Assembly (NCBI GenBank): GCA_903911825.1
Contig: CAIWFB010000050.1
Span: 1 to 63,431 of the forward strand
DNA length: 63,431 nt
Origin: an uncultured Verrucomicrobia subdivision 3 bacterium
Lineage (GTDB): Bacteria > Verrucomicrobiota > Verrucomicrobiia > Limisphaerales > UBA11358
Direction: 5' to 3'
The notes beneath the pieces were generated by a model. That model saw only the letters and a program-made list of their open reading frames with translations. It made no database searches and had not been told where the DNA came from. Position 1 is the stretch's first letter; each line of letters opens with the position of its first letter. Both the position numbers and the translations under genes were made by a program. Positions 17,730 through 25,894 of this stretch are shown here, piece after piece.

Positions 17730-18656
17730 ATGAAATCACCCCTTACTGGAATTGTCCCCCCGATGATCACGCCGTTGCGTGGCCGCGATGAGCTGGATGT
17801 CGCCGGTCTCGAACGCCTCTTGGAACACATTCTCGCTGGGGGCGTGATTGGATTATTTATTCTCGGCACCACTGGTGAAGGCCCCAGCTTGAGTTACCGT
17901 TTGCGTCGCGAACTCATCGAGCGCGTCTGCAAGCAGGTAAAAAAGCGCGTGCCAGTGCTCGTCGGCATCACCGACACGGCGTTCGTGGAATCCGTGAGCG
18001 TGGCGCGCGCCGCCGCAGATTTTGGCGCGGACGCCGTCGTGCTCGCGCCGCCGTATTATTTGCCGGAAGCGCAGCCGGAATTGCAGGAATATCTGGATCA
18101 TCTCGTGCCCGAATTGCCGTTGCCGCTTTATATCTACAACATGCCGGCGCTCACGAAAGTTCACATCGAAGCCGACACCATCCGTCGCGCGATGGATAAT
18201 CCGCACATCGTCGGGCTCAAAGATAGCTCTGGTGATTTGAACTATTTCAAGAATGCCGCCGAACTCATCAAACAACATCGTCCGGACTGGCCGTTGCTGT
18301 GCGGGCCGGAAGAAAAACTTCTGGCCACGCTGCAATTGGGTGGTAACGGCGGCGTGAGTGGCGGCGCGAATCTGTTCCCGAAACTCTATGTGAAACTTGT
18401 TGAAGCTTACCGCGCCGGAAATTTGGCTCGCGCCGAGGAATTGCAGCAGCAGATCCAGCGCGTGAGCGATTCGTTTTATCGCATCGGCAAGCACGCTTCC
18501 TCCATCATCAAAGGCATCAAGTGCGTGCTCGCCTGCCAAGGCATTTGCGATGATTTTATGGCGGAACCGTTCCATCGTTTCCGCGATGCTGAACGCGAAT
18601 TAGTAAAGACTCGCTTGAAAGAAATTGAAGCCGAAATTGCTAAGCTGAATTTGTGA
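17730..18656 (+). CDS. DapA-family aldolase (dihydrodipicolinate synthase/KDG aldolase-like)
   Basis: 308 residues, a cytosolic TIM barrel of the N-acetylneuraminate lyase/DHDPS superfamily. Visible marks are GTTGEGPSLS (residues 46-55), the Tyr in PLYIYNMPAL (Y136) and the Schiff-base Lys in VGLKDSSGDL (K164). In the DNA biosynthesis branch this fold makes tetrahydrodipicolinate, but next to a hexuronate importer and pectinases it is more likely a 2-keto-3-deoxy-sugar-acid aldolase (for galacturonate- or rhamnose-derived KDG/KDR). ATG 17730 is preferred over the TTG 15 bp upstream; it starts just after the transporter stop. No symbol is assigned because substrate cannot be told from sequence. 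Confidence 0.85.
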   Translation: MKSPLTGIVPPMITPLRGRDELDVAGLERLLEHILAGGVIGLFILGTTGEGPSLSYRLRRELIERVCKQVKKRVPVLVGITDTAFVESVSVARAAADFGADAVVLAPPYYLPEAQPELQEYLDHLVPELPLPLYIYNMPALTKVHIEADTIRRAMDNPHIVGLKDSSGDLNYFKNAAELIKQHRPDWPLLCGPEEKLLATLQLGGNGGVSGGANLFPKLYVKLVEAYRAGNLARAEELQQQIQRVSDSFYRIGKHASSIIKGIKCVLACQGICDDFMAEPFHRFRDAERELVKTRLKEIEAEIAKLNL

Positions 18657-18660
18657 GCTG

Positions 18661-20247
18661 ATGAAACCGACCGCGAAATACACAAAATACGCGAACGCCG
18701 TATTGGTTTGGCGTTTCGTCTTTCTGCTTGCGGGTTTGGCGTATTTTGTGGTTCAAAATTCTTTCGCTGCCGATTTCGCCATCCTCAAGCCGGCGGACTT
18801 TGCCCATCACGTCGAGCGATTCAACGCGATGGAGGATGAGAATGTCACCAACACTATCTCCAACGCCGATTCATGGAGCTGGCTGCAAAACGAAATCCCC
18901 TTCTTCGACTGCCCCGACAAGGAAGTGGAAGAGATCTATTATTTCCGTTGGTGGTCATTCCGCAAACATTTCGTGCAGACCACGAACGGCTGGGTCATCA
19001 CCGAGTTTCTCACGCCGGTCCGCCATGCCGGGATTCATAACACCATCAGTTGCGCCGCTGGTTTTCATCTGGCGGAAGGCCGCTGGTTGCGTGACCAGAA
19101 TTTTCTAAATGACTACACGACGTTCTGGCTACGCGGCAATAACGGCCAATCGCAGCCGCATTTTCACAAGTTCAGTAGTTGGTTTGCCTCCGCTGCTTAC
19201 GACCGTTTTCTGGTGAACGGCGATAAAACTTTTCTCACGAACTTGCTCGCGGATTTTGTCGCCGACTATCGCGTTTGGGAAAACGAACGGCTCACGACCA
19301 ATGGTCTGTTCTGGCAATACGATGTCCGCGACGGTATGGAAGAATCCATCTCCGGATCCCGCACGAATAAAAATCTTCGGCCCACGATCAATAGCTACAT
19401 GTTCGCCAACGCTCAGGCTATCGCCGCCATCGCTCGGTTGGGAGGAAGTAAAAAAATCGCCAAAGAGTTTGCCACGAAAGCTGGGAAATTAAAAAAACTC
19501 ACGCAGGAAAAACTGTGGAGTGAGAATGCCAGTTTTTTTGAGGTGCGCCGCGCGGATGGCAGCTTGGCCAACGTGTGCGAGGAATTAGGTTTCATTCCGT
19601 GGATGTTTAGCCTGCCGGACGATAACAAAAAATTTGCCGTCGCTTGGACGCAGTTTATCATCACACAAGGTTTTCAAGCTCCAGCTGGTCTCGCGACGGC
19701 TGAGCGCCGGCATCCGCAATTTCGTTCGCATGGCGTCGGCACCTGCGAATGGGACGGCGCCATCTGGCCGTTCGCGACGAGCCAAACGCTTGATGCGCTC
19801 GCCAATTTTCTGCGCGACTACCGGCAGGACGTGGTGACGCCACACGATTACTTCCACACTTTTCTCGCCTACACCCACAGCCAGCACGCCAACGGTAAGC
19901 CGTATCTCGGCGAATACCTCGACGAAATCACCGGCGATTGGATCAATGGCAAAGGCGGTCGCAGTCGCTATTATAATCACTCCACCTACGCCGATTTACT
20001 CGTCACGGGTGTCATCGGCTTGCGTCCGCGCGCTGATAACGCAGTGGAGATTTCTCCGCTGCTGCCGGCGGACGCTTGGGATTATTTTTGCCTCGATGGC
20101 GTGTCCTACCACGGGCATAAGCTCACGATTTTTTGGGACAAAGACGGCTCTCGCTACGGTCGCGGAAAAGGATTTGTCGTTCTAGCCGATGGCAAAGAGA
20201 TTGCGCGCGTCAGTCAATTGTCGAAAATCAAAGCCCAGCTGCCATGA
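18661..20247 (+). CDS. (alpha/alpha)6-barrel glycoside hydrolase, MGH1-like, with repeat-derived signal peptide
   Basis: 528 residues. After a signal sequence (core FVFLLAGLAYFVV, cleavage near NSFAA/DF) comes an all-helical hydrolase. YDVRDGMEESISG, ATAERRHPQFRSHGVG and TCEWDGAIWPFATSQTL are typical of the GH63/MGH1-like group, with acidic candidates in DGMEES and CEWDG. A C-terminal beta-segment (AVEISPLLPADAWDYFCLDG) closes the protein, as in GH78-like enzymes. The substrate is unknown; a rhamnosyl, arabinosyl or other pectin side-chain sugar is likely from context. The unusual point is that the first 30 codons lie in a palindromic repeat (18664-18754). The next in-frame Met is far inside the mature protein, so the repeat-derived start seems to be the real one. 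It overlaps the following gene by 4 bp. Confidence 0.75.
   Translation: MKPTAKYTKYANAVLVWRFVFLLAGLAYFVVQNSFAADFAILKPADFAHHVERFNAMEDENVTNTISNADSWSWLQNEIPFFDCPDKEVEEIYYFRWWSFRKHFVQTTNGWVITEFLTPVRHAGIHNTISCAAGFHLAEGRWLRDQNFLNDYTTFWLRGNNGQSQPHFHKFSSWFASAAYDRFLVNGDKTFLTNLLADFVADYRVWENERLTTNGLFWQYDVRDGMEESISGSRTNKNLRPTINSYMFANAQAIAAIARLGGSKKIAKEFATKAGKLKKLTQEKLWSENASFFEVRRADGSLANVCEELGFIPWMFSLPDDNKKFAVAWTQFIITQGFQAPAGLATAERRHPQFRSHGVGTCEWDGAIWPFATSQTLDALANFLRDYRQDVVTPHDYFHTFLAYTHSQHANGKPYLGEYLDEITGDWINGKGGRSRYYNHSTYADLLVTGVIGLRPRADNAVEISPLLPADAWDYFCLDGVSYHGHKLTIFWDKDGSRYGRGKGFVVLADGKEIARVSQLSKIKAQLP
18664..18754. repeat. Imperfect palindrome of 9-bp units, inside a signal-peptide coding region
   Basis: The left arm is ACCGCGAAATACACAAAATA plus CGCGAA (from 18670). 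The right arm ends GCGTATTTTGTGGTT and its reverse complement AACCACAAAATACGCC matches the left arm at about 18 of 25 positions. The units read CGAAATACA/CAAAATACG, 9 bp each. The element starts 8 bp after the stop of the DapA-like gene. Both arms are translated in the next gene: the left as TAKYTKYA, the right as RFVFLLAGLAYFVV, which is the hydrophobic core of the signal peptide. Confidence 0.7.
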
Positions 20248-23200
20248 AGAAAATCGTTTCGCTCCTCCTGCTCGCTAGTGTTCTGTCAGCAGTAGCGGCA
20301 CCGAAAGGCCCGCCGCCGATTATTTCCGTTGGTGCTGATGGTCAGCTCGTTTACGGACTTGATGCGCGTAGCAATCGCGTGCCTGATTTTTCAAGCTGCG
20401 GCTATGCTGGCGGCAATCAGGAAATTCCTAACGTGCCCGTCCGCGTGGTCGTCACACCGACGGCGGGCGATGAAACAGAATTGATCCAACGTGCGCTTGA
20501 TCAGGTGGCCAGTCTCTCGCCGGACACGAATGGACTGCGTAGCGCAGTGTTGCTGCTCAAAGGTCGTCACGAAATTCTTGGCGGGCTTGTCATCACAAAT
20601 TCCGGTGTCGTGCTGCGCGGGCAGGGGGTGGGCGAGGACGGCACGGTGCTCGTTGGCACCGGTCTGGATCGCCGCACCCTCATCCGCGTTTTTGGAAAAA
20701 AAGATTTCACCATCAGCACCAACGCCAACTGGGAAATCGCGGACGACTATGTTCCCGTCGGTGCCACGAGTTTTCACTTGGCCGAAGTTGGTGGTTTGAA
20801 AGCGGGCGATGCGATCCGTGTCATTCGCCCCAGCACACAAGTATGGATTGACCAACTTGGCGCAAATGAATTTGGCGGTGGCGAAGGCGGCGGATGGAAA
20901 CCTGGTTCGCGCGACATCGCGTGGAATCGCAAAGTGAAATTTGTCGAAGGCAATCTGGTAACGGTGGATGCACCCATTACCACGGCGATTGAAAAGGAAT
21001 TGGGTGGCGGCCGCGTGGAAAAATTTTCGTCGCCCGGTCTCATCACTAATGTCGGCATTGAAAACCTCGCGCTTGAATCCACTTTCGATGCAGCTAACGC
21101 CAAGGACGAAAATCATTCTTGGTTCGGCATCACGATGGAAAACACCGCCGATGCGTGGGTGCGGCAGGTCGCGTTCAAAAACTTTGCCGGTTCCGCTGTC
21201 GCGCTTTACGAAACTGTTCAGCGCGTGACGGTGCAGGATTGTTTGTCGCTCGCGCCAGTTTCGGAAATCGGCGGCTATCGTCGCCACACCTTTTTCACGA
21301 TGGGGCAGCAGACGCTTTTCCTGCGCTGCTACGCCGAGCATGGCTGTCATGATTTTTCGGTTGGCCATTGCGGCGCCGGGCCGAACGCGTTCGTCCAATG
21401 CGAGGCCCGCGAGGCGCTGGATGGCAGCGGGCCGATTGAAAGCTGGGCCAGTGGCGTGCTCTACGACAACGTGACAATTGATGGCAACGCGCTGACACTC
21501 GGCTATCTCGCCGGCAATAACGCGGCCATCGGCTGGGCGGCTGCGAATTCTGTGCTGTGGAATTGCAGTGCGTCGGTCATCCGCTGCTGGAATCCGCCGG
21601 GCGCGCAGAATTGGTCGTTCGGTTCGTGGGGCAGTTTTGAAGGCGATGGCGTGTGGCGCAGTTCAAATAATTTCATGTCGCCGGACAGTTTATTCGCCGC
21701 GCAGTTAGGCGCGCGATTGGGTAAAGAATTTTCCGCGCGGTTGCAACTGATGGCGCGACCGCATGAAGAATCCAGTAATCCTTCCGTGGAGAAGGCGCAG
21801 GAACTTGCTGCTGCGTCGCACGAAGCCGCGCCGCTGCTGCGCGACTATATCTCTGCGGCGTCAAAGCGAAATCCAATTCCCGACTCGTCAGGAAGCGCCA
21901 AGCGTATTGAGGACATTGCTGAAATTCATCACTCATCAGTTGTTACTCGTCACCCACTTGTCATCACCAACGGCTGGCTCACGATTGATGGCAAGCTTGT
22001 CATCGGCGGCACGGCGGACGTGACGTGGTGGCGCGGCAGCATCCGACCGGATGAAGCAGATGATTTTGGTTTGGCCGTGACACGCTTTGTTCCCGGTCGC
22101 ATGGGTTCTGGTTTCACGGATGACTTAAATGAACTTGCCGACTCACTTGTGGTAAACGGCAGGATCGCCCTCGATCACAATTACGGTCTCTGGTATGACC
22201 GCCGCCGCGATGACCACGAACGCATCCGCCGCATGAACGGTGATGTGCTGCCGCCGTTTTTTGAAATGCCGTTTACGCGCACCGGCGAAGGTTTGGCGTG
22301 GCTGGGCTTGAGTAAATACGACCTCACGAAATTCAATCCTTGGTATTGGTCGCGGCTGCAACAATTCGCCGACATCGCGGATGCTCGCGGGCTGGTATTG
22401 TTCCACGAAAATTATTTCCAGCACAATATCATCGAAGCTGGCGCGCACTGGGTGGATTCCCCGTGGCGTTCGGCAAATAACATCAACGGCACGGAATTTC
22501 CGGAGCCGCCGCCGTTTGCGGGTGACAAACGAGTTTTTCAGGCGGAACTATTTTACGACGAAACGAATCCCGTGCGCCGCAAGCTGCACGAAGGTTACAT
22601 CCGCCAGTGCCTTGACAATTTTACGAACAACGCGAACGTGATTCAGTTCACCAGTGCCGAGTTCACCGGGCCGTTGCACTTCATGCAATTCTGGCTGGAT
22701 ACGATCAGCGTGTGGGAGCGCGATCAAATCAAAAATTCAAAATCTAAAATCCAAAATCCTTTGGTTGCTCTCTCTGCCACCAAAGATGTTCAAGATGCGA
22801 TTCTCGCCGACGCGCAACGCAATGCGTTGGTGGACGTGATTGATTTCCGCTACTGGTGGCGCACGGACAAAGGCGAGTTCGCGCCGCCCGGCGGCAAAAA
22901 TCTCGCGCCGCGTCAGTTCGAGCGGCAATGGCGCGGGGGCCGGCCAAACGACGAAAATCTCGCGAGCATGGCGGCGGAGTATCGCGGAAAATTTCCTGGC
23001 AAGGCGCTGCTCTGCGATTTTGATTCCGCTGGCTGGGCATGGGTTTGCGCGGGCGGCTCGCTGCCGCGCTTGCCGAAAACAACTGACAGAAATTTTCTCG
23101 CCGCGATTCCGCTGATGCAAGCGTGGCCGGAAGTCTCCGGAAAAAATTATTGGGCCTTGCGTGAAGCGGGTAAGCAAATGCTGATTTTTCATGGCGGCGA

Positions 23201-23351
23201 CTTGGAATTAAATCTCGCGGGCGAGTCGGGCGCATTTCGTCTCCACTTCGTCGATAAAAAATCGGGAACTATAACTGATGGCGAGACGGTTCAGGCCGGT
23301 GGGAAAATCAAATTGCCCGGCGCGAACGTCGTCTGGCTGACGAAGGAATAA
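20244..23351 (+). CDS. Giant secreted beta-helix protein with DUF6298-like C-terminal half
   Basis: 1035 residues from ATG 20244, which overlaps the preceding stop (ATGA) and begins with a clean signal peptide (KKIVSLLLLASVLSAVAAP). Residues about 60-560 form a pectate-lyase-superfamily beta-helix: ETELIQRALDQVASLSPDTN, VLLLKGRHEILGGLVITNSG, VVLRGQGVGEDGTVLVGTGL and later IENLALEST and VTVQDCLSLAPVSEIGGYRR. Residues about 640-1035 are a separate domain with YDRRRDDHERIRR, WYWSRLQQFADIADARGL and VLFHENYFQHNIIEAGAHWV, which looks like a TIM-barrel-type domain and matches what I recall as DUF6298 in Bacteroidota; that name is from memory. It probably acts on a branched pectin. An AT-rich 7-bp repeat lies in frame at 22725-22759 (translated QIKNSKSKIQN). 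Confidence 0.75.
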   Translation: MKKIVSLLLLASVLSAVAAPKGPPPIISVGADGQLVYGLDARSNRVPDFSSCGYAGGNQEIPNVPVRVVVTPTAGDETELIQRALDQVASLSPDTNGLRSAVLLLKGRHEILGGLVITNSGVVLRGQGVGEDGTVLVGTGLDRRTLIRVFGKKDFTISTNANWEIADDYVPVGATSFHLAEVGGLKAGDAIRVIRPSTQVWIDQLGANEFGGGEGGGWKPGSRDIAWNRKVKFVEGNLVTVDAPITTAIEKELGGGRVEKFSSPGLITNVGIENLALESTFDAANAKDENHSWFGITMENTADAWVRQVAFKNFAGSAVALYETVQRVTVQDCLSLAPVSEIGGYRRHTFFTMGQQTLFLRCYAEHGCHDFSVGHCGAGPNAFVQCEAREALDGSGPIESWASGVLYDNVTIDGNALTLGYLAGNNAAIGWAAANSVLWNCSASVIRCWNPPGAQNWSFGSWGSFEGDGVWRSSNNFMSPDSLFAAQLGARLGKEFSARLQLMARPHEESSNPSVEKAQELAAASHEAAPLLRDYISAASKRNPIPDSSGSAKRIEDIAEIHHSSVVTRHPLVITNGWLTIDGKLVIGGTADVTWWRGSIRPDEADDFGLAVTRFVPGRMGSGFTDDLNELADSLVVNGRIALDHNYGLWYDRRRDDHERIRRMNGDVLPPFFEMPFTRTGEGLAWLGLSKYDLTKFNPWYWSRLQQFADIADARGLVLFHENYFQHNIIEAGAHWVDSPWRSANNINGTEFPEPPPFAGDKRVFQAELFYDETNPVRRKLHEGYIRQCLDNFTNNANVIQFTSAEFTGPLHFMQFWLDTISVWERDQIKNSKSKIQNPLVALSATKDVQDAILADAQRNALVDVIDFRYWWRTDKGEFAPPGGKNLAPRQFERQWRGGRPNDENLASMAAEYRGKFPGKALLCDFDSAGWAWVCAGGSLPRLPKTTDRNFLAAIPLMQAWPEVSGKNYWALREAGKQMLIFHGGDLELNLAGESGAFRLHFVDKKSGTITDGETVQAGGKIKLPGANVVWLTKE
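22725..22759 (+). repeat. 7-bp tandem repeat (CAAAATC-like) within a CDS
   Basis: About five degenerate copies of the 7-mer (TCAAAAT, CTAAAAT, CCAAAAT) stand in a GC-rich gene and are translated as QIKNSKSKIQNP, between two conserved-looking segments of the beta-helix/DUF6298 protein. The base composition is clearly unlike the flanks. Confidence 0.75.
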
Positions 23352-23357
23352 TTCATC

Positions 23358-24275
23358 ATGAACAAAAATCTATTGATCAAATTGGGTGCCGCAGTAGCGA
23401 CGGCTGTGGCATTGATTTGTCCGCAAACATCTTCAGCGGTGGATGCGACCAACGCTCTGCCGGCTTCCGTTTCCCCGCAGCGTTACAAAATCGCGTTGTG
23501 CGACTGGATGATTCTTAAGCGGCAGAAGCTCGGCGCCTTTCAACTCACGAAGGACATCGGCGCGGATGGAGTCGAGGTGGACATGGGTTCGCTGGGCACG
23601 AACGAAACGTTTGTAAGTGCCATTACGAAAGACGCGGTGTTGCGCCAGCAGTTTTTGGACAAGGCGCGCGAATTGAATCTGGAAATCCCGTCAATCGCGA
23701 TGTCGGGATTTTACGCGCAGTCATTTGCCGAACGTCCGACGGTTCCGCGCATGGTGCAAGATTGCATTGATACGATGGTGGCGATGAAGGTGAAGGTCTG
23801 CTTCCTGCCGCTCGGCGTGCGTGGCGATCTGGTGAAGCATCCTGAACTGCGTCCGCCCATCGTGGCGCGTTTGAAATCCATCGCTCCGCTTGCGGAGAAA
23901 GCGGGCGTGATCATCGGCCTGGAAACCTCGTTGCCGGCGGCAGAGGAGATTAAGTTGCTAGACGAGATCGGTTCGCCCGCCGTGAAATGTTATTTCAACT
24001 TTTCCAATGCGCTCGGCGCTGGCCGCAATGTGCCGGATGAATTGCGCATCATCGGCAAAGATCGTCTCTGCCAGATTCACGCCACCGATGAGGACGGCGT
24101 GTGGCTGCAAAACGATCCGAAGGTTGACGTGTTGAAAGTGAAACAGGCTCTGGATGAAATTGGTTGGAGCGGCTGGCTGGTGATCGAGCGTTCCCGCGAC
24201 GCCCGCGATGCGCGCAACGTGAAGAAGAACTTTGGCGCCAACACGGCTTACCTAAAATTGGTTTTCCAGAAATAA
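23358..24275 (+). CDS. Exported xylose-isomerase-like TIM-barrel protein
   Basis: 305 residues. An N-terminal signal peptide (IKLGAAVATAVALICPQTSS, cleavage near SAV) is followed by a sugar isomerase/epimerase (AP_endonuc_2) barrel. Marks are LTKDIGADGVEVDMGSLG, KARELNLEIPSIAMSGFYA, AEKAGVIIGLETSLPAAEEI (metal-ligand Glu), CYFNFSNALGAG (in place of the usual D-x-x-N), LCQIHATDEDG (His) and GWLVIERSRD (Glu). The metal site appears intact. Periplasmic location is unusual for a sugar-phosphate isomerase; in related phyla such proteins act on 3-keto-sugars together with Gfo/Idh oxidoreductases, one of which lies downstream at 35887. That link is inference. Confidence 0.8.
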   Translation: MNKNLLIKLGAAVATAVALICPQTSSAVDATNALPASVSPQRYKIALCDWMILKRQKLGAFQLTKDIGADGVEVDMGSLGTNETFVSAITKDAVLRQQFLDKARELNLEIPSIAMSGFYAQSFAERPTVPRMVQDCIDTMVAMKVKVCFLPLGVRGDLVKHPELRPPIVARLKSIAPLAEKAGVIIGLETSLPAAEEIKLLDEIGSPAVKCYFNFSNALGAGRNVPDELRIIGKDRLCQIHATDEDGVWLQNDPKVDVLKVKQALDEIGWSGWLVIERSRDARDARNVKKNFGANTAYLKLVFQK

Positions 24276-24279
24276 TTTT

Positions 24280-25893
24280 ATGAACCACGAAACCACAAGT
24301 TACCGATTTGAAAATTTTCCAAAGATACTTGTCATCAGTGGAATCGCTTTATTGTGTGCCGGATTCATTACAGTGGGCCGCAACCCCGAGCAATGGGGCG
24401 TTTTTGAAATGACATTCAATGGTCCGACGAATGGAAATCCATTTCTCAACGTGCGCTTCGCGGCGCGATTTGCGCAGGGCTATGATTCGATTGAAGTTCC
24501 GGGATTCTACGATGGCGACGGAAATTATCGCGTGCGCTTTTGCCCGGAGAAGCAGGGTGCGTGGACTTATGAAACCTTGAGTAACGCGAAAGAACTCAAC
24601 GGCAAGACCGGCAACTTTACCGTCACAAAACCTTCTGCGGATAATCATGGCCCGGTGCGCGTGGCTAATACATTTCATTTCGCCTACGCAGACGGCACGC
24701 CTTACAAACAGCTTGGAACGACGTGCTACGTCTGGACACATCAGCCGGAGGAATTGCAGGAACAGACGCTGAAGACGCTCGCATCGTCTCCGTTCAACAA
24801 ATTGCGGATGTGTGTCTTTCCGAAGCGCTACACGTGGAACACGAACGAGCCGACGATTTATCCGTTTGAGGGCAAGCCGCGCAACTTCGACCTCGAAAAA
24901 TTCAATCCAAAATTTTTCCAGCACTTTGAGCAACGCATTCTTGATCTGCAAAAGCTCGGCATCGAGGCGGACATTATTTTGCTGCATCCCTACGACGATG
25001 GCGCATGGGGTTTTGATCGCATGACGGCGGTGGAGGATGATCGTTATTTGAAATACGTCGTCGCGCGGCTCGCGGCGTATCGCAACGTCTGGTGGTCGCT
25101 CGCGAATGAATACGACTTCATGAAATTCAAGACCGAGAATGACTGGGAGCGCATCGGGCAATTGGTTTCCGGCAGCGACCCGTTTCATCATCTGCTCAGT
25201 ATTCACAACGGCAAAATTCTTTTCAACCAAACGCGTCCATGGATCACACATGCTTCGATTCAAAACGGCGCGGCGGTGCAAGACCCGAACATCGCCGGCA
25301 TCTACCGCGACGCGTATCGAAAGCCGGTCGTGTATGACGAGGTGAAATACGAGGGCGACATCGAGAATCGCTGGGGACAATTGACACCGGAGGAACTCGT
25401 TTTTGAATTTTGGAATGCGACGGTCGCCGGGACTTACTGTGGTCACGGCGAAACTTACAAAAGCGACGATCAAATTCTTTGGTGGTCTAAGGGCGGTGTC
25501 CTGAAAGGTCAAAGCCCCGCGCGGCTCGCGTTCCTCAAAAAAGTTTTGGACGACGCGCCCGCCGAAGGCATTGAGCCGATAGATAAATGGCAGAACCCGG
25601 AATACGGCGGCAAGCCGTCCGAATATTATCTCGTGTATCTTGGCAAGCAGACGCCGACGAGTTGGGAATTCAAATTGCCGAAACCCCCGCAAGGCAAAGG
25701 CCTGCCGCCCGCTGATGGAATGAGGTTTACCGCCGAAATTCTCGACACTTGGAACATGACTGTGACGCCGGTGGATGGCGTTTTCACGCTCAAGAAAAAA
25801 GACGGATATTTCTACGCTGACAAAAATGACCGTCAAATTGCGTTGCCGGGCAAGCCTTACCTAGCGATTCGCATCAAGCAAGTGAAAGAGTAG
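24280..25893 (+). CDS. GH140-like (DUF5060/DUF4038) glycoside hydrolase
   Basis: 537 residues with an N-terminal membrane/signal segment (FPKILVISGIALLCAGFITV). Residues about 38-120 are a DUF5060 beta-sandwich (WGVFEMTFNGPTNGNPFLNV, then FYDGDGNYRVRFCPEKQGAW). Residues about 125-430 are a DUF4038 TIM barrel (FAYADGTPYKQLGTTCYVW, IILLHPYDDGAWGFDR). The clan GH-A pair is inferred as E277 in SLANEYDF and E354 in VVYDEVKYEG. A C-terminal beta-domain (PGKPYLAIRIKQVKE) resembles DUF5605. The related GH140 enzyme of Bacteroides removes apiose from rhamnogalacturonan II, so apiosidase is a candidate activity, not a proven one. The start ATGAACCACGAAACCACA looks like the beginning of a decayed palindromic repeat. 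Confidence 0.8.
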   Translation: MNHETTSYRFENFPKILVISGIALLCAGFITVGRNPEQWGVFEMTFNGPTNGNPFLNVRFAARFAQGYDSIEVPGFYDGDGNYRVRFCPEKQGAWTYETLSNAKELNGKTGNFTVTKPSADNHGPVRVANTFHFAYADGTPYKQLGTTCYVWTHQPEELQEQTLKTLASSPFNKLRMCVFPKRYTWNTNEPTIYPFEGKPRNFDLEKFNPKFFQHFEQRILDLQKLGIEADIILLHPYDDGAWGFDRMTAVEDDRYLKYVVARLAAYRNVWWSLANEYDFMKFKTENDWERIGQLVSGSDPFHHLLSIHNGKILFNQTRPWITHASIQNGAAVQDPNIAGIYRDAYRKPVVYDEVKYEGDIENRWGQLTPEELVFEFWNATVAGTYCGHGETYKSDDQILWWSKGGVLKGQSPARLAFLKKVLDDAPAEGIEPIDKWQNPEYGGKPSEYYLVYLGKQTPTSWEFKLPKPPQGKGLPPADGMRFTAEILDTWNMTVTPVDGVFTLKKKDGYFYADKNDRQIALPGKPYLAIRIKQVKE

Positions 25894-25894
25894 G

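Noticed and set aside
24349..25836. A 495-codon open frame on the minus strand, antisense to the GH140-like gene
   Set aside because: It is a shadow of the GC-rich third-position pattern of the real gene; its translation is Arg/His-rich without any family resemblance.
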